The position numbers and the translations under genes are program-made. Positions 32,496 through 43,323 of a stretch of 64,000 bases of DNA are shown here, in pieces. Position 1 is the stretch's first letter; every line of letters begins with the position of its first letter. Below the pieces are notes generated by a model. It saw nothing but the letters and a program-made list of their open reading frames with translations, had not been told where the DNA came from and made no database searches. Source of the stretch: Diphasiastrum complanatum (taxonomy: Eukaryota > Streptophyta > Lycopodiopsida > Lycopodiales > Lycopodiaceae); NCBI GenBank assembly GCA_029204225.1, contig CM055093.1, positions 25,450,117 through 25,514,116 on the forward strand, given 5' to 3'.

Positions 32496-33000
32496 CTACA
32501 AGGATGTTTCACTTAATCTCAAGAGAAGTTTACGAACTGCCTCAAAACATGTAAAAACATGATTTTTCACACTATGAGTAACAAACTCATTCTTGCTCTT
32601 ACTAGATCCAAGAGCATACATTTGATGAGACAACCACTTTCTTTCAAAATGATTTGGAAACATATCTAAGCCATCAATGACAATGAATATGTCCATATAA
32701 TAAGCATCATACTAAACTACTATTGCCTTACTTGAACTTTGAGATGTAGAAATCTCAATAAACCAAGATGGTATATCAAATAATGGAAGAGAAGCAAAAG
32801 TGAATGTTGGAGTAGATACCACCTGAAACTTGCCCCTCTTTGCCATGAAAAGTGAGCCACATAGACTCGGCCTTGACTCTTGAATATCTCCATAAAACCT
32901 TGTGTTGAGAAGCCTCCTCCTCAAGCCTTGACAAATCTCCATCATACACTTGGATTTTTGGTAGATTTGAAAATCCTACCATCATCCTCTAGATTGAGAT
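32496..33000 (-). other. Unrecognised ORF, copy 2 (frameshifted)
   Basis: Matches 7657-8148. A 2-base deletion near 32802 and a stop near 32710 break the frame, leaving pieces with LWRYSRVKAESMWLTFHGKE and WLSHQMYALGSSKSKN. Amino-acid changes are common among the substitutions, as expected of neutral drift. Confidence 0.4.
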
Positions 33001-33139
33001 TAGATCCTCCTTATTCCTTACTTTCAAATGAATGTTGACAAAGCATATGGCTCTAAAGATCCCCAAAGTATCGATTATTGCAATCTTCATATCAAGTACC
33101 TTTGATAGGAGATACCTCCAATTGAATTCTTTAAGTAAT

Positions 33140-33630
33140 AAGTCACATGAAATAATAACTCTCCATGTGTTTTTGCCAAAGCACCATCTTCATGAGCCTT
33201 ACCATCTTGGAACACAGGTTGAGGTAGATTACTTGCCTTCTCCTCCTTGAGATGATCCAAGTTCCTCTTGGCCACACGTCCACAAGGATTAACATCAATC
33301 TTGAAATATTACCACATCTAGTCCCACTTGCTACCACATCACCATCCCTCTTAAGCTCTTTCTTCTTGTAACAATTAGAAGCAAAATACCCATTCTTACC
33401 ACAAAAGTAGCACTTATTGTTGGATTTGCAACTTGTTTGTGATGACTCCTCATCACTCTCCTCCTTTGATTTGTCCTTCTTGAACTTTGACTTATATTTT
33501 TTTCTAAAAGAAGAGGAGGAGGAAGAGTGATCATCATGATCTGAGTTACCACCTTTGGACTATTTGCCTTTGCCTTTGCCTTTACCTTTGCCTTTGGATT
33601 TGTCTTTTGTGAAGAAAGCCTCTTCACCTC
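33140..33630 (-). pseudogene. Copia gag C-terminal half, copy 2
   Basis: From 33627 leftward: TKDKSKGKGKGKGKGK, a stop, SDHDDHSSSSSFRKKYKSK, then CYFCGKNGYFASNC, with the same His-to-Tyr change as copy 1. The Lys/Gly and Ser-rich linker is complete here and deleted from copy 1. It ends abruptly at 33630, where an oppositely oriented LTR starts. Confidence 0.75.
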
Positions 33631-34520
33631 TGTTACATACCTATGTAACTAGCAGTACTTCAGTGACCCCTATGTGTCCATTTAGTGTTGGGGACTAAAT
33701 GGCAAGTTACCCTTGGATAAGGGGTACCCTAACAATTAAGGGTAGGTGCCTTTGGATAAGAGCATACAAGTAACTATACCTTGGTCGGAGGTATGGAATC
33801 AAGTTACCCTTGAATAAGGGATACCGTAAGGATTAAGGGTATGTGCCTTTATATTAAGGTATTGGTGTCCTTGGATAAGGGCAGGTAGGTGTCTATGCCT
33901 TGGTCAGAGGTATGGAATATAGTGAGGTGTTAGAAAATCATTACCATGGGTGTTTGGCTATTTTTCTAAACCTTGGGCCTCAACCTTGAACCATATCACT
34001 TTATTGGTCTTGGACCAAAGTATACAAGCACAACTTGGGCAATGGGACCTAGTAGGAGGGTGCCCTTCCAAAGGGTCCAACTCCCATAAGAAAAGCATTC
34101 AAAGAGTCATAGGTTATGGAAGAAGTCTCTTGACCTTCCATAAGCCTATAAAGGTTCTTTAACTCCTCTAGGCCTCTCTCTTTCTCATTGGTTGTGCATG
34201 GAACTCCATAGTGTATTGGAGGGTGCCAATTGCCATCTATATGAGGAGAAGGCACCCATGAGGAGGAGAGATCTCTCTTGTTTGCTATGCTTATGCTCTA
34301 GTGTGGCTACTAGTGTATAGAGTGTTTTCTTGAGTGTAGTATGCTTAGGGTTTGGATCTTGCTTATGGTATGAGACATAAGTAGGGTTTGGATCTTGAGT
34401 ATGCTATGGTGTGTGGTGGTATGCTTGTGGTTAGTTATTGGTTAGCAAGGAGGTGCTAGATTAGCCTAGATGCAGGATTGCATGTGCTAGCTAGCTATGG
34501 TTGGGTGGTGAATACTTGAG
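33631..34520 (+). repeat. Plus-oriented Copia LTR with TATA box (right end uncertain)
   Basis: Starts TGTTACATACCTATG. It has internal ~95-base similar segments with AAGTTACCCTTG[GA]ATAAGG at 33700-33860, and TATAAA at 34147-34152 followed by a pyrimidine-rich tract. No homologue in copy 1. The right end and PBS are not clear; leader sequence follows to 34705. Confidence 0.5.
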
Positions 34521-34639
34521 GCCACTTGTTATCTACCTTTGTGATTAAGATTAGGGACACAGGTGGAGGAAAGATCCATGGAGGCTTGAAGATCCTTACT
34601 TGCAGGTGGAGACATCTTAGTTTGGGTAGTGCACCTTTT

Positions 34640-34924
34640 AAGGATCCATTATTGAGAGAGAAGCAACACCTTCTGATCCATTACAAGACATCTTTTTCAC
34701 TTTTCATGGCTTCCATAGGTTCCTTCCTATTAATGTCAAGTGAGTGATTGAACACCTCCAATTATGACATTTGGAAGGTGAGGATGGACTCGATTTTGGT
34801 GCCCCAAGATGTGATGGAGATTGTGCTAGGACTTGAGGAGGAGTCTCAAGAGCTCCAAGATGTCCAAAAGTACAAGAAAAGGGCTAGGATGTCCCTACAT
34901 ATCATAAAGATGAATGTTTCCAAT
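34640..34924 (+). pseudogene. Copia gag N-terminus, inverted relative to copy 1
   Basis: Plus-strand ATG at 34706 reads MASIGSFLLMSSE, a TGA, then LNTSNYDIWKVRMDSILVPQ and RARMSLHIIKMNVSN. This is the 5' half of the same gag found on the minus strand at 8815-9060. Here it lies on the opposite strand from its own C-terminal half (33140-33630). The fragment ends at TCCAATATGAG, a microhomology with the leader. Confidence 0.8.
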
Positions 34925-35354
34925 ATGAGACTTGGTGTGAGACCTATCTCACTAGCTCTACCAATCTCTCTCAAACTAGATCAAACTCTCATCCCAAGAT
35001 AGTGCATGGACAAAGTTTGGGTCAACTTGACTCAAGCACTCAAAAACATTCACAAATGACTCAAATACAATTGGATTGCATGAAACTATGTGGCTATGAC
35101 CTCAAAAAATTGTCTAGATCTCAAATAGACAAGATTGACAAGCTTTCCCTTGAGTTTTTGGATCAAAAAGCAAGAAGTGAGACTAAATTGACGTGTCTAC
35201 ATAGGTTAGGTGCCCTACCTACATCACTTTGAGGTATCCACCTTGGAGAAGCACCAACCATTCAAATTTTGGTAGATGCAAGTACACTAAAAAAGTCTTG
35301 ATTTCAAGGCAAATTTTCACATCAAATTGACATATGCATGGATATCTTAGGCTA
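34925..35354 (-). other. Copia leader, copy 2
   Basis: Matches 9112-9638 with deletions, and lies between PBS and the inverted gag piece. No gene is seen. Confidence 0.5.
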
Positions 35355-35366
35355 GCTCTGATACCA
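35355..35366 (-). other. tRNA-Met primer-binding site, perfect
   Basis: The minus strand reads TGGTATCAGAGC, directly abutting an LTR that starts at 35367. Confidence 0.9.
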
Positions 35367-35880
35367 TGTTCAGATTCACACATGTGGGAGTGCCACAAAG
35401 TGCGTTATTGATCTCCTAAGACTTTATGATTGCACATAGATCACACATAGATCGAACATCAAGATCTATTGCATAAATCTAAGGCAAGAGCACTTTCTAC
35501 CATGCATAAATCATCAAGACAAGTACATTCACAAGTGTGGATACTTGTACAATTGAAATATAAGTCTGGAAATGCCCTTCTCTCAGGTAGAGAGAAAATC
35601 CATGTGAGAAAACTCGACTAGAGAGAGAAACTCAAAGGAGGTGGGGTCCGACAATAAATTGTTTAGTTTTGCGTGGCACTGCCACACATGGCAGTACCAC
35701 ACAATTTGTTTTTAAAATAGAATTTTAAAAAATGAGTGCCAAAGGTGACTGTCATGGTTGAGCCACGCGTGGAAGTGCCATGCATGACTGTTATTTAACC
35801 AACTTTCACTAGAAGTGTAATTTGGAGATTTGCCACACGTGGCAAATTTGCAGAGAATTTCAAAGTTGGATTAATTTGAA
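35367..35880 (-). repeat. Copia 5' LTR, copy 2 (outer end uncertain)
   Basis: Plus strand begins TGTTCAGATTCACACATG. It has a ~100-base stretch (35555-35720) with GTGGCACTGCCAC-like short inverted motifs that copy 1 lacks. The outer boundary is not resolved because the flank is duplicated too. Confidence 0.5.
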
Positions 35881-36632
35881 TAAGACTTCTTTTGAGATTT
35901 TGAATAAGTGTTGACTAATAATAAAATGATTATTATGTGATCATGATTTTGAACTAAAAATTAAATGATCATGATGTCAAATTATTATGCTTTGACGAAA
36001 TCGTTATGTTCCAAAAATTTGTTGATGAAAAAAAAGCAATGTTATATACATTTGTGTGGTAGCAAAGATGAATGAATAATCGAACACTATGAAAAAGTGT
36101 ATCATTATTTCTCATATTATAATGTGAATATATGATGACTATGTGAATATATAATTTGCATGATTGTGCATGACTATGTAAATATATAATTCACATGATT
36201 GTGCATACTTGATTCTGATGAATTGCAATGTCAACATTGTGGACTGAGCAAACAAGTAAAGAAAGAATATCGAAACCAAAAAGTATATATCTGCAATTTT
36301 TTTTCTTATTTGAAAAGAAAAGTTATTTCGACCAAAGTGAAGATATGAAGATATTGTTTGAATATATATATTTTCAGTATAGTAAGGATGTTTCAAAAGA
36401 AAATTACTTTTTAAGCATATATAAATGATCAACGTATATTCACTAATTGTTTTATTTGGTCAATCAATTTTTGCTAGATCTTTAGTAAGATATAGATTGC
36501 AGTTAAAGCATTTGATTTAAAATGAATCAGAAGTGATTGCTAGATAGAACTCAAGATGAACTTGAAAAATACAAAAATCTATTATAAAGATGCAATAATT
36601 ACACAAACTATTAATTTATCATGTCAATGGTT

Positions 36633-36635
<3 letters not shown>
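35881..36635. other. AT-rich non-coding DNA, copy 2 of 10121-10815
   Basis: Same direct repeats (TGAATATATAATT) as the first copy. No gene supported. Confidence 0.5.

Positions 36636-36668
<33 letters not shown>
36636..36668. repeat. (TA)n microsatellite
   Basis: About 16 TA units. Homologous to 10816-10858 but shorter. Confidence 0.95.
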
Positions 36669-36671
<3 letters not shown>

Positions 36672-36927
36672 AATCATAACAAGATTCAAATTCATCAGCC
36701 AGTACATCTTGCAACTCATCTCCGCTTAGATGAATTTCATTATCAGTACTATAGTAATCGGACTCTCTCAATATTGTCGTTTGTGTTAGAATCATTCGAT
36801 TTATTTATAGTATATTCTATAATATTTAAAAAACTTGGAGATATTTTTATATCCTCATCAACGTCCATGTTTGTGTTGTCAATATTCAAGTCTTCCATTT
36901 CATTCTCAATGTATGCATTTTCAAATA
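36669..36927 (-). pseudogene. CACTA transposase acidic C-terminal tail, copy 2
   Basis: Matches 10871-11130. The minus-strand frame reads MEDLNIDNTNMDVDEDIKIS and then ...TINKSNDSNTNDNI, the Asp/Glu/Asn-rich tail after DUF4216. The true end is altered (TTAATCATAA instead of the TTATTCATCATAA of copy 1). It is separated from its DUF4216 by an insertion. Confidence 0.7.
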
Positions 36928-37700
36928 CATGTCTTGCGTGTGGCTAACCTGAACAACATACCACCACTTGTTGTTGTGAAAAATTGCCTACATTGGCAAA
37001 TCTAGCCATGTAGAATATTGTACATTTTGTCAATATTGTTTGTTGGTTGCTTCAATGGCCAAAGTGCCACTTGTACATACACACCTAAAGTAGCTTACCA
37101 CGAGTCAAGAGGAGTGGTTGTGTCTATTTGGTAGTGATTCCTACTTTGTAAGATCTAGACCATGATTTATGATGAGATTTGTACTCACCATGCACCTACC
37201 AAGCATGACTCTTGAATCTAGGCTAGGGTTTTCAAATTAGGGCAAGAAAGTGGAGTCTACTTCCTTATTACATGCTGGATTTTCACCTAACTTTGCAAAG
37301 GAAGTGTGTTTTACTATGTATTCCCATTCTCCATAGTGACAAGATAGAAACTTTTTGGAGCCTCAAGGAGAAACTCGAGTTTCCTCTCATTGTATGGTGA
37401 TTACTCTATTTTTCCAATGAAACCCAGCTTTGGCACTTTGTAAACACTGTCTACAGGCCGTACTACAGCCTTATTTCCACACGTGTGGAGTTGGATTATA
37501 CTAATTGATCAATGCTTTGATTGTCTCTACTTGTTTCCTATCAAGCTGCTAAACTAGATCTTGTTTTCTGAGACTAGTTTCTGATAGATTGTTTAACAAG
37601 CATACTATCACCTTGTGGATCATTCAAAGATCCATTTATGGCCCTTAGTACTATACTTTTCACAGTTGTTTAGTCGATCTGGTTGAAAAAATACTTGCAC
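36928..37700. mobile_element. 773-bp insertion into the CACTA relic, with an inverted segment-A arm
   Basis: Copy 1 reads straight through at 11133 (TTCAAATATTTAACAATG), while copy 2 has 773 extra bases here. 37321-37655 of the insert is the right arm of the 335-bp inverted repeat with 28721-29056. 36928-37320 has no recognised content. No clear target duplication or terminal inverted repeat was found, so transposition is not proven. Confidence 0.55.
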
Positions 37701-38093
37701 ATTTAACAATGTTAAGTTAAAAAGTTTGTTCAAACAATGTCATGGAATTGCAATGAAATAGTGTATATTACTGATTATGATTGAGAAAAAATGGATGTCA
37801 AACTCATGTGACACACCTGTTCACAATGACAAGGCAACACCAATGTGTTTGAAAAATCCATGCTTAATGTCTTGGTTGAATCGATAGCAAAAAATCCACT
37901 ACAATCTCTTTTCACGGTTGCATTTGACCCTTGATAATTGATTTTGAACCATTTCACATCAAACAAAACTATTTACCATTTTTACCAAAACACACTTCAT
38001 ATATATCTTGAATAATTCCTACATACTCAAGCTCTCCAGAGATTGAACTTTGGTCTCGTGCACTACTCGGACTTTCTTGATTGAAAGATGCCT
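37701..38093 (-). pseudogene. CACTA DUF4216 fragment, copy 2
   Basis: Minus strand: FDVKWFKINYQGSNATVKRD and GFFAIDSTKTLSMDFSN, matching 11205-11460. A short deletion in the A-run near 37967 shifts the frame just upstream. The match to copy 1 stops at 38093, where the duplication ends, so no other CACTA exon is present. Confidence 0.8.
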
Positions 38094-38398
38094 CACTTGA
38101 TTGACTTCAAGGAATCCAACACCTTCTTTTTCCTCTTTCTTGAGATTTTGGGCTCGTTTTCTCTCCAAAATATAGATTGGTGAGTTTTTTGGGTTCTTTG
38201 GTTGGTTGGTTTGGGTTTCAATCCCTTATAAGCTGTTCAAGGCCTCCTCTACCCTCTCAGACCTCCTCCCCTAGCTGTGAATAGTCCAAACACAAAAAAA
38301 TATAGAAAACTAACTCTAAACTCCCAAAAATCTACCTAAAACTACTCTAAAAAGCAAGAAATAGCTAAAATACAACTATACTAGTTAGTGAAAACCTA
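38094..38398 (-). other. Internal leader of a minus-strand Gypsy element
   Basis: Non-coding, A-rich on the plus strand (38290-38345). It lies just inside the tRNA-Asp-type PBS, where Athila/Tat-like elements carry a long leader. No gag was found to its left. Confidence 0.4.
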
Positions 38399-38416
38399 TC
38401 CCCGGCAATGGCGCCA
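38399..38416 (-). other. tRNA-Asp-type primer-binding site (Gypsy)
   Basis: The minus strand reads TGGCGCCATTGCCGGGGA, one base different from the complement of the plant tRNA-Asp 3' end widely used by Athila/Tat Gypsy elements. One base separates it from an LTR end. Confidence 0.8.
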
Positions 38417-38417
38417 C

Positions 38418-39149
38418 TGTAGGGTCTTCGATCCGATGTAGTAGTACAGCTCCTCCCTGTCAACAAACGTTAGTTCACTGGATAGAAACCTAACTATGCA
38501 TAGATGCTACTTTTATTAAGGTTCCTACTTTTTATCTAACTCTACCACCACTACCACTACTTCCACTAACTCTACTCCCCTAAACTACCTTCATCATAAT
38601 TGTAGGTGAAAGGAAAGGGAAGATTAGAAGAGATTGAGAGAAGAGAAGAGAGAAAGAGAGAGATAGAGGGTGAGAGTGGAGGTTAGCTCAGATGCTTCTT
38701 ATGCTTGCTAATGGAGAAACATTAACTATGACAACCAATCAACAAGAAAAATAGGAAACAATGGAAACACAATCAAAAGCATTAGCAAGTAGTGAATAGC
38801 AAATGAGGATGCTTCTCTCCAAAAAGTGGTAGAGTTTCCTCCTCCTCATTAAGCATGGAAACAAAGTATAAATGGTGTCTTTTTATAAAATGAGGAAGGC
38901 CCTTGCCCCAAAATCCTATTGGCTAATATTTATATTGATCCTATTCATTCATCTTGGACCCAACTTGATCCAAAGGTCCACAAAAAGTACATTGGAAATC
39001 ACAAGATTCATGTGAGTCCAAAGTTGGACCCAACTCTAAGAAAAGTAAACTCTAAGTTTGAAATTGACTTTGGGCCTTAAGTTTTATTTTAATTACAAAG
39101 GCCCAAGTCTATTTTATTTTATTTACAACTTAAGCTTGCGTGCTCATTG
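38418..39149 (-). repeat. Gypsy LTR (minus), outer boundary approximate
   Basis: Plus strand starts TGTAGGGTCTTCGATCC beside the PBS. The interior has a GA-rich stretch at 38630-38680. The right end is set at the start of the next duplicated segment; its true end was not identified. Confidence 0.45.
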
Positions 39150-41030
39150 GGCCATGGGCTTATACGCACAGGATGCCATGCTCTCGCAGCACATTTTATT
39201 GGTCGATTTTATTTATTTACAATTCGTCGGGAATAACCTCAACATTCGAGTTTTTTTTTTCAAAAGAATTTAAGAATCTTTGCAAAGAAGAGAATCTCGC
39301 TTCTTGAATTTTAATTATGAAAACCTACTAGAAACTGAAGCTTCTGCTGTAGCTGAATTAGGTTCTAAATTTGTTAATCCAGTTCCAAAGCCTGATCCGA
39401 ATCCAGTTCCAAAGCTGATTATGGATGGCCTGGCTCCTCGCTTTACTTCAATCTCGAAGATCAAATATGATTATTTTAAAGGAACATCTTCATATCATGC
39501 TGACATTTACATTTAACAGTTCGAGTCAATTGCTAACTTGAATAACCAAGGTGCTGATGCAGACAAGTTGCGAATTTTTCCAGGTTTTCTGAGAAAGCAA
39601 GCCACACACATGGTACAGTCAAGTTGAACCAAGATGTGTTGCCATCTGGGTACTACTGAAAGATGCATTTTTAAACTATTTTCGAGAAATTGGTTATTCG
39701 TCCAAAATCCTTGGACGACTTAATAATGTCCAGAAGAAAAAAAAAGAATTGCTTCGAAGGTATACATGAAAAGTAGAGAATCTAATTGGAAAACTAACGG
39801 GTGTGTACCCTGTCACAATGCAGATCAAGTGATTTTTGGCAAGTTTACCATCGAAAATTGACCGATACTGTAGACAAGGAGATATGACATCTTTAACAGT
39901 AGTCATAGTAAGTGCTGAGAATTATGAGACTTCCAAGTTAGCACGTAAAAGATGTTCTACCAAACGTACTCAAAAATCTAAGCATGACTCTAGTGACAGT
40001 GAAGATGAATCTAAATCTAAATCTAGTTTAAGTTTTTCCAATTCTGATTCTGATTCTAGTGACTCATCAGACACAGAAGCCAATGATACCGATCGAAGAA
40101 AGAAACGAAAGTCTAAATGAAAAGAAGATGGTAAAAACCATGAGGATAAGTCTTCAACTTCTAAAGTTGAAAAGCTTTGAAAAAGTAACATGGCTGACCT
40201 TAATAGGAAATTTAACGATCTAAAAGTTCAGATTTCAGAAATTGCAAACAAGAGATTGAAAGCTTCTTCTTTGAACTCAGCACTTTGGTGTACGAAGTGT
40301 GGTACATCTAGACATTCTAAAGAAGAGTGTAGATATGTGAAGGTGAAATATGTCAAAGATCCTTCTCAGAAAGTCTTTTTTATATATCAAGATGATGCAA
40401 TTGCCAATTATGTTCAAGGTACTGTAGTACCATTCCAACAAGGCAAACCAAAGTTTGCACCAAAGAGACACAACCCACCAGAATTTTTTAGTCCTTCTAG
40501 TTTGAATAAACCAGTTTCGGGAAACTGTTACAATTGTGGTGAACCTGGACACTTTTCGCCGGATTGTCCGTGGCCGCGAAAACCGATCGGATTTATTCCT
40601 TTGTATTCAAACTATAAGAAGCCAGGCCACAAGTATTTGGACTGTCCACAACCGTTGAAGCTGCGTCCAAAGTACCAATATATTGCTACTACTGCTGCTA
40701 CTGCTGATACGAAACTAAAATCTTCGGTTCATGTTGTTGTGCAGAAGGTTGATGTTGTTGTGCAGAAGGTTGATGTCATTGAAGCTAAACAGTCAAAGCC
40801 AGTTGACCAATCTTGGCCTGGTGATGTCAACAAATTATTTAAAATGACTACAAGAAGCAAAAGCTCCTCGAAATATGACACAAAATTTCTGATCTACAAA
40901 AGGAAGTACAAGACTTCAAAGAACAGCTCGAAGACCATAAGCTCACTGCAGATATCCACAGGTAGGACATCGCAGAAGCACAGCCTAATCCAAAGCGATA
41001 GAAGAGAAATCAGTTGAAGGTATGAGCGAA
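39150..41030 (+). pseudogene. Ty3/Gypsy gag with zinc knuckles, copy 1 (RT absent)
   Basis: Gag start region 39280-39516 with PKLIMDGLAPRFTSISKIKY and YDYFKGTSSYHADIYI. After a TAA comes a frameshifted capsid part to 39840 and a Ser/Asp-rich low-complexity linker (39990-40120). 40190-41017 holds three knuckles: CTKCGTSRHSKEEC and CYNCGEPGHFSPDC are complete, while the third reads YSNYKKPGHKYLDC with both leading Cys as Tyr. From 40885 the sequence differs from the paired copy and carries, in another frame, the coiled-coil-like DLQKEVQDFKEQLEDHKLTA. Protease and RT are missing. The element ends in the LTR at 42143. Confidence 0.85.
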
Positions 41031-42142
41031 ATGGTTTCAAGTTTTTTCTAAAAGATTTTGGAAATGGAGTCCATGCCATTTCAATGTGGAGTTACAGTGG
41101 CATATGGATTATTTGATGCTACCAGGCTTAATAGGTTTGGCATTCGACGACTAGCAATCAGAATGGAACAAAGAGGACTTCTTTTGTGGGACCAGTTAAG
41201 CATAGGACATAAAGGATGTCTATGCTGGGCCATAATCCAGGGTAAGCTCAAAGTTATTCCCTTTGGATCAGTCAAATTGTACATAGGGTCAACATTTTTG
41301 TATGCGCTGGTGTACCAATTTTTGCGGCATAACGACTCTAAGCAAAAGTTTTGGAGGAAGCATGCATAGTTCAAGTTGTTTTCACTAGAAGGCCGAGCAA
41401 ATATCGAAGAATTTGATGATGCAGGTCTGTTGTTGGATATTAACATGGCATATCCGGAGCTGTATAGTATCTACACCGCTTGGGAGAGGAATTTTTTCAG
41501 TTATTTAGCCGAGATAAAACATAATTTGCAAGACAGATTTAAATCCTGCGAATATAGAACATTTTGTACATATAATTTTTGCCCGTTTGGCACATTTGCA
41601 GGGAAAGTTTTATTTTATGTTCAAAGTTTATTTGTCAAGTGTAAATATATTTAGTTCTCCTCTACTTTATTCAAACAGTTTGTACTTAGTAAAGATTCTG
41701 AAGAAGATTTTTGGTTAGTATAAGAATTGTTCGATGTCTCTCTACTTCTTGTAAGATTGTCGCCTTCCGTCAACTTACCTATCGGGAGTTACACCAGAGC
41801 AAAAGAAGATGTATTGTTGGTCAAGTCAACATGAAACGACACTTGGATACAACATGAAGAGCTTAATACATGAAGGTTTTTCTTCTATATTGTGTTGTAG
41901 ATTATTTGATGCAGAGTTTTGTATGTGATGATGCTTATTTTATGTCGCCGAAATATATTTTGAATCAATATTTGATTCTGAAATGTCAAATGACCATTTT
42001 CCAAACAACGAATGAAGAAATATCTCTACATCTGACCTAATAAAAATCCTCGACACGAAATTATTCTTTTCTAAGAAATAGAAAAATCTCAAAACAAAGA
42101 ATATATGTTCACGAGGATGTTTCACATTTAAGGAGGGGGATC
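41031..42142 (+). other. Gypsy 3' region before the LTR, unrecognised ORF content
   Basis: An open block at 41376-41654 reads NIEEFDDAGLLLDINMAYPE, TAWERNFFSYLAEIKH and GTFAGKVLFYVQ. Near 42060-42130 comes a frame ending HEDVSHLRRGI, like the tail of a Gypsy pol, then the polypurine AAGGAGGGGGA at 42130-42140. The middle block could be a linker between RNase H and integrase or an extra ORF; I do not recognise it. It is nearly identical in the second copy (57830-58823). Confidence 0.45.
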
Positions 42143-43008
42143 TGTGATACCGCATATTTGTATGCTTAATAGAAAATGACAATTTGTGCCTTAGGAATGA
42201 GGATATGTGCTGGACAACTATATATTTCGAAGAGGTCTATACCATTGTTTCAAGTATAATTGTTAAGGACATACCTTTTGGTTAAAGTCAAAACTCCTAA
42301 AATGAAACGACACTTGGATACGAAGCGAATCATCAACTGTGCAATTTATTTGTACTTGTAACTTATATGATAATTAGAATTTGTAAATGAAGCAACGCAC
42401 CAGGAATTCCTAGAGGTGTGTTTGTTTGTTCCATAGGTTATAAAACTAGACACTCTTCATTCTCACATTACCGAGAGAGAGAGAGAGAGAGTAATTGTAT
42501 GTTTGAGATTGGAGAAATGAATAGAGCGACGAAGGTTACTCTTTCTAATTTATATTCGATGCACTGCTGAGTGTGAGTGATTTCTAGTCTACAAGCAATC
42601 TCGTACACAGAACTTCAATCATTCTTTGGTCAGACAATACTTTCTTCCATTGCAGTCGTTTGTTGTGTATTTGTAAAGTTGATCTAAAGAACTATCTTAA
42701 AGTTGCTTTGCCCGTATGAGCTAATACTTTGTGTTCGGCATTCGAGTAACCCTTGGTGCAGTTTTCCACAGTTGCTGATAGAAAAATATGTATGTTGTGA
42801 AATGGTAGTCCCTGATTGAGGGACTGAGATATTGATCTGTATTCATGTTAGTAAAGAAGATAAATGTTTCTAACATATTCACGAATTAATTGAGTTCTTT
42901 AACTGTAATTGGACTTTGGTTGTTGAGGACTTCTACCTAGAACATAGTGGTTCAAGAATAAGATTAACATTTTGTCTGTTCGTACGCACTAGCATCGAAC
43001 ATATCACA
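42143..43008 (+). repeat. Gypsy LTR, 866 bp, copy 1
   Basis: Starts TGTGATACCGC right after the polypurine tract and ends CGAACATATCACA, giving inverted ends TGTGATA/TATCACA. It has a GA microsatellite at 42474-42491. The paired LTR is 58824-59687 (864 bp). No 5' LTR accompanies the gag, so this is the 3' LTR of a 5'-truncated element. Confidence 0.82.
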
Positions 43009-43323
43009 GATCCTTGATGACAACTTAATCAGTCAGGGTGTAATTCCTTCGAGCTACTCTCATAAAATTTCATTTGCAGAACACTTTACATTCGGTTTGA
43101 TAGAGGAAGACTATTGTTTAGCACTCATTTCTCTAAACCCTTTTCTAAAAGTGGTATTGGCTGCTTACAAAATGTCTAATGACAACCAGATTCTCATTTG
43201 AACCAATTTCATTTGAAATAAGTCAATAAAGTATCAACTTAACATCTTTTAAGAGCTATCTCCTTGGGGAACGATCTAAATACCACATAAATATAGCAAT
43301 TTCTTGTTGGTATATTGTGACAT
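43009..43323 (+). other. Post-LTR non-coding stretch
   Basis: It contains CTTACAAAATGTCTAATGAC at 43168-43187, which looks like a retroelement gag start context but runs into a stop within 10 codons. Duplicated at 59688-59989. It may be leader of a second, deleted element sharing the LTR, or CACTA intron. Confidence 0.35.

Noticed and set aside
41940-42182. Minus-strand 80-codon ORF, also at 58621-58863
   Set aside because: Opposite strand of the Gypsy 3' end and crosses the LTR start; explained by duplication and not by selection.
42143-43323. LTR plus following ATG as a 5' LTR with gag start
   Set aside because: A polypurine tract precedes the LTR, no PBS follows it, and the ATG frame stops within ten codons.
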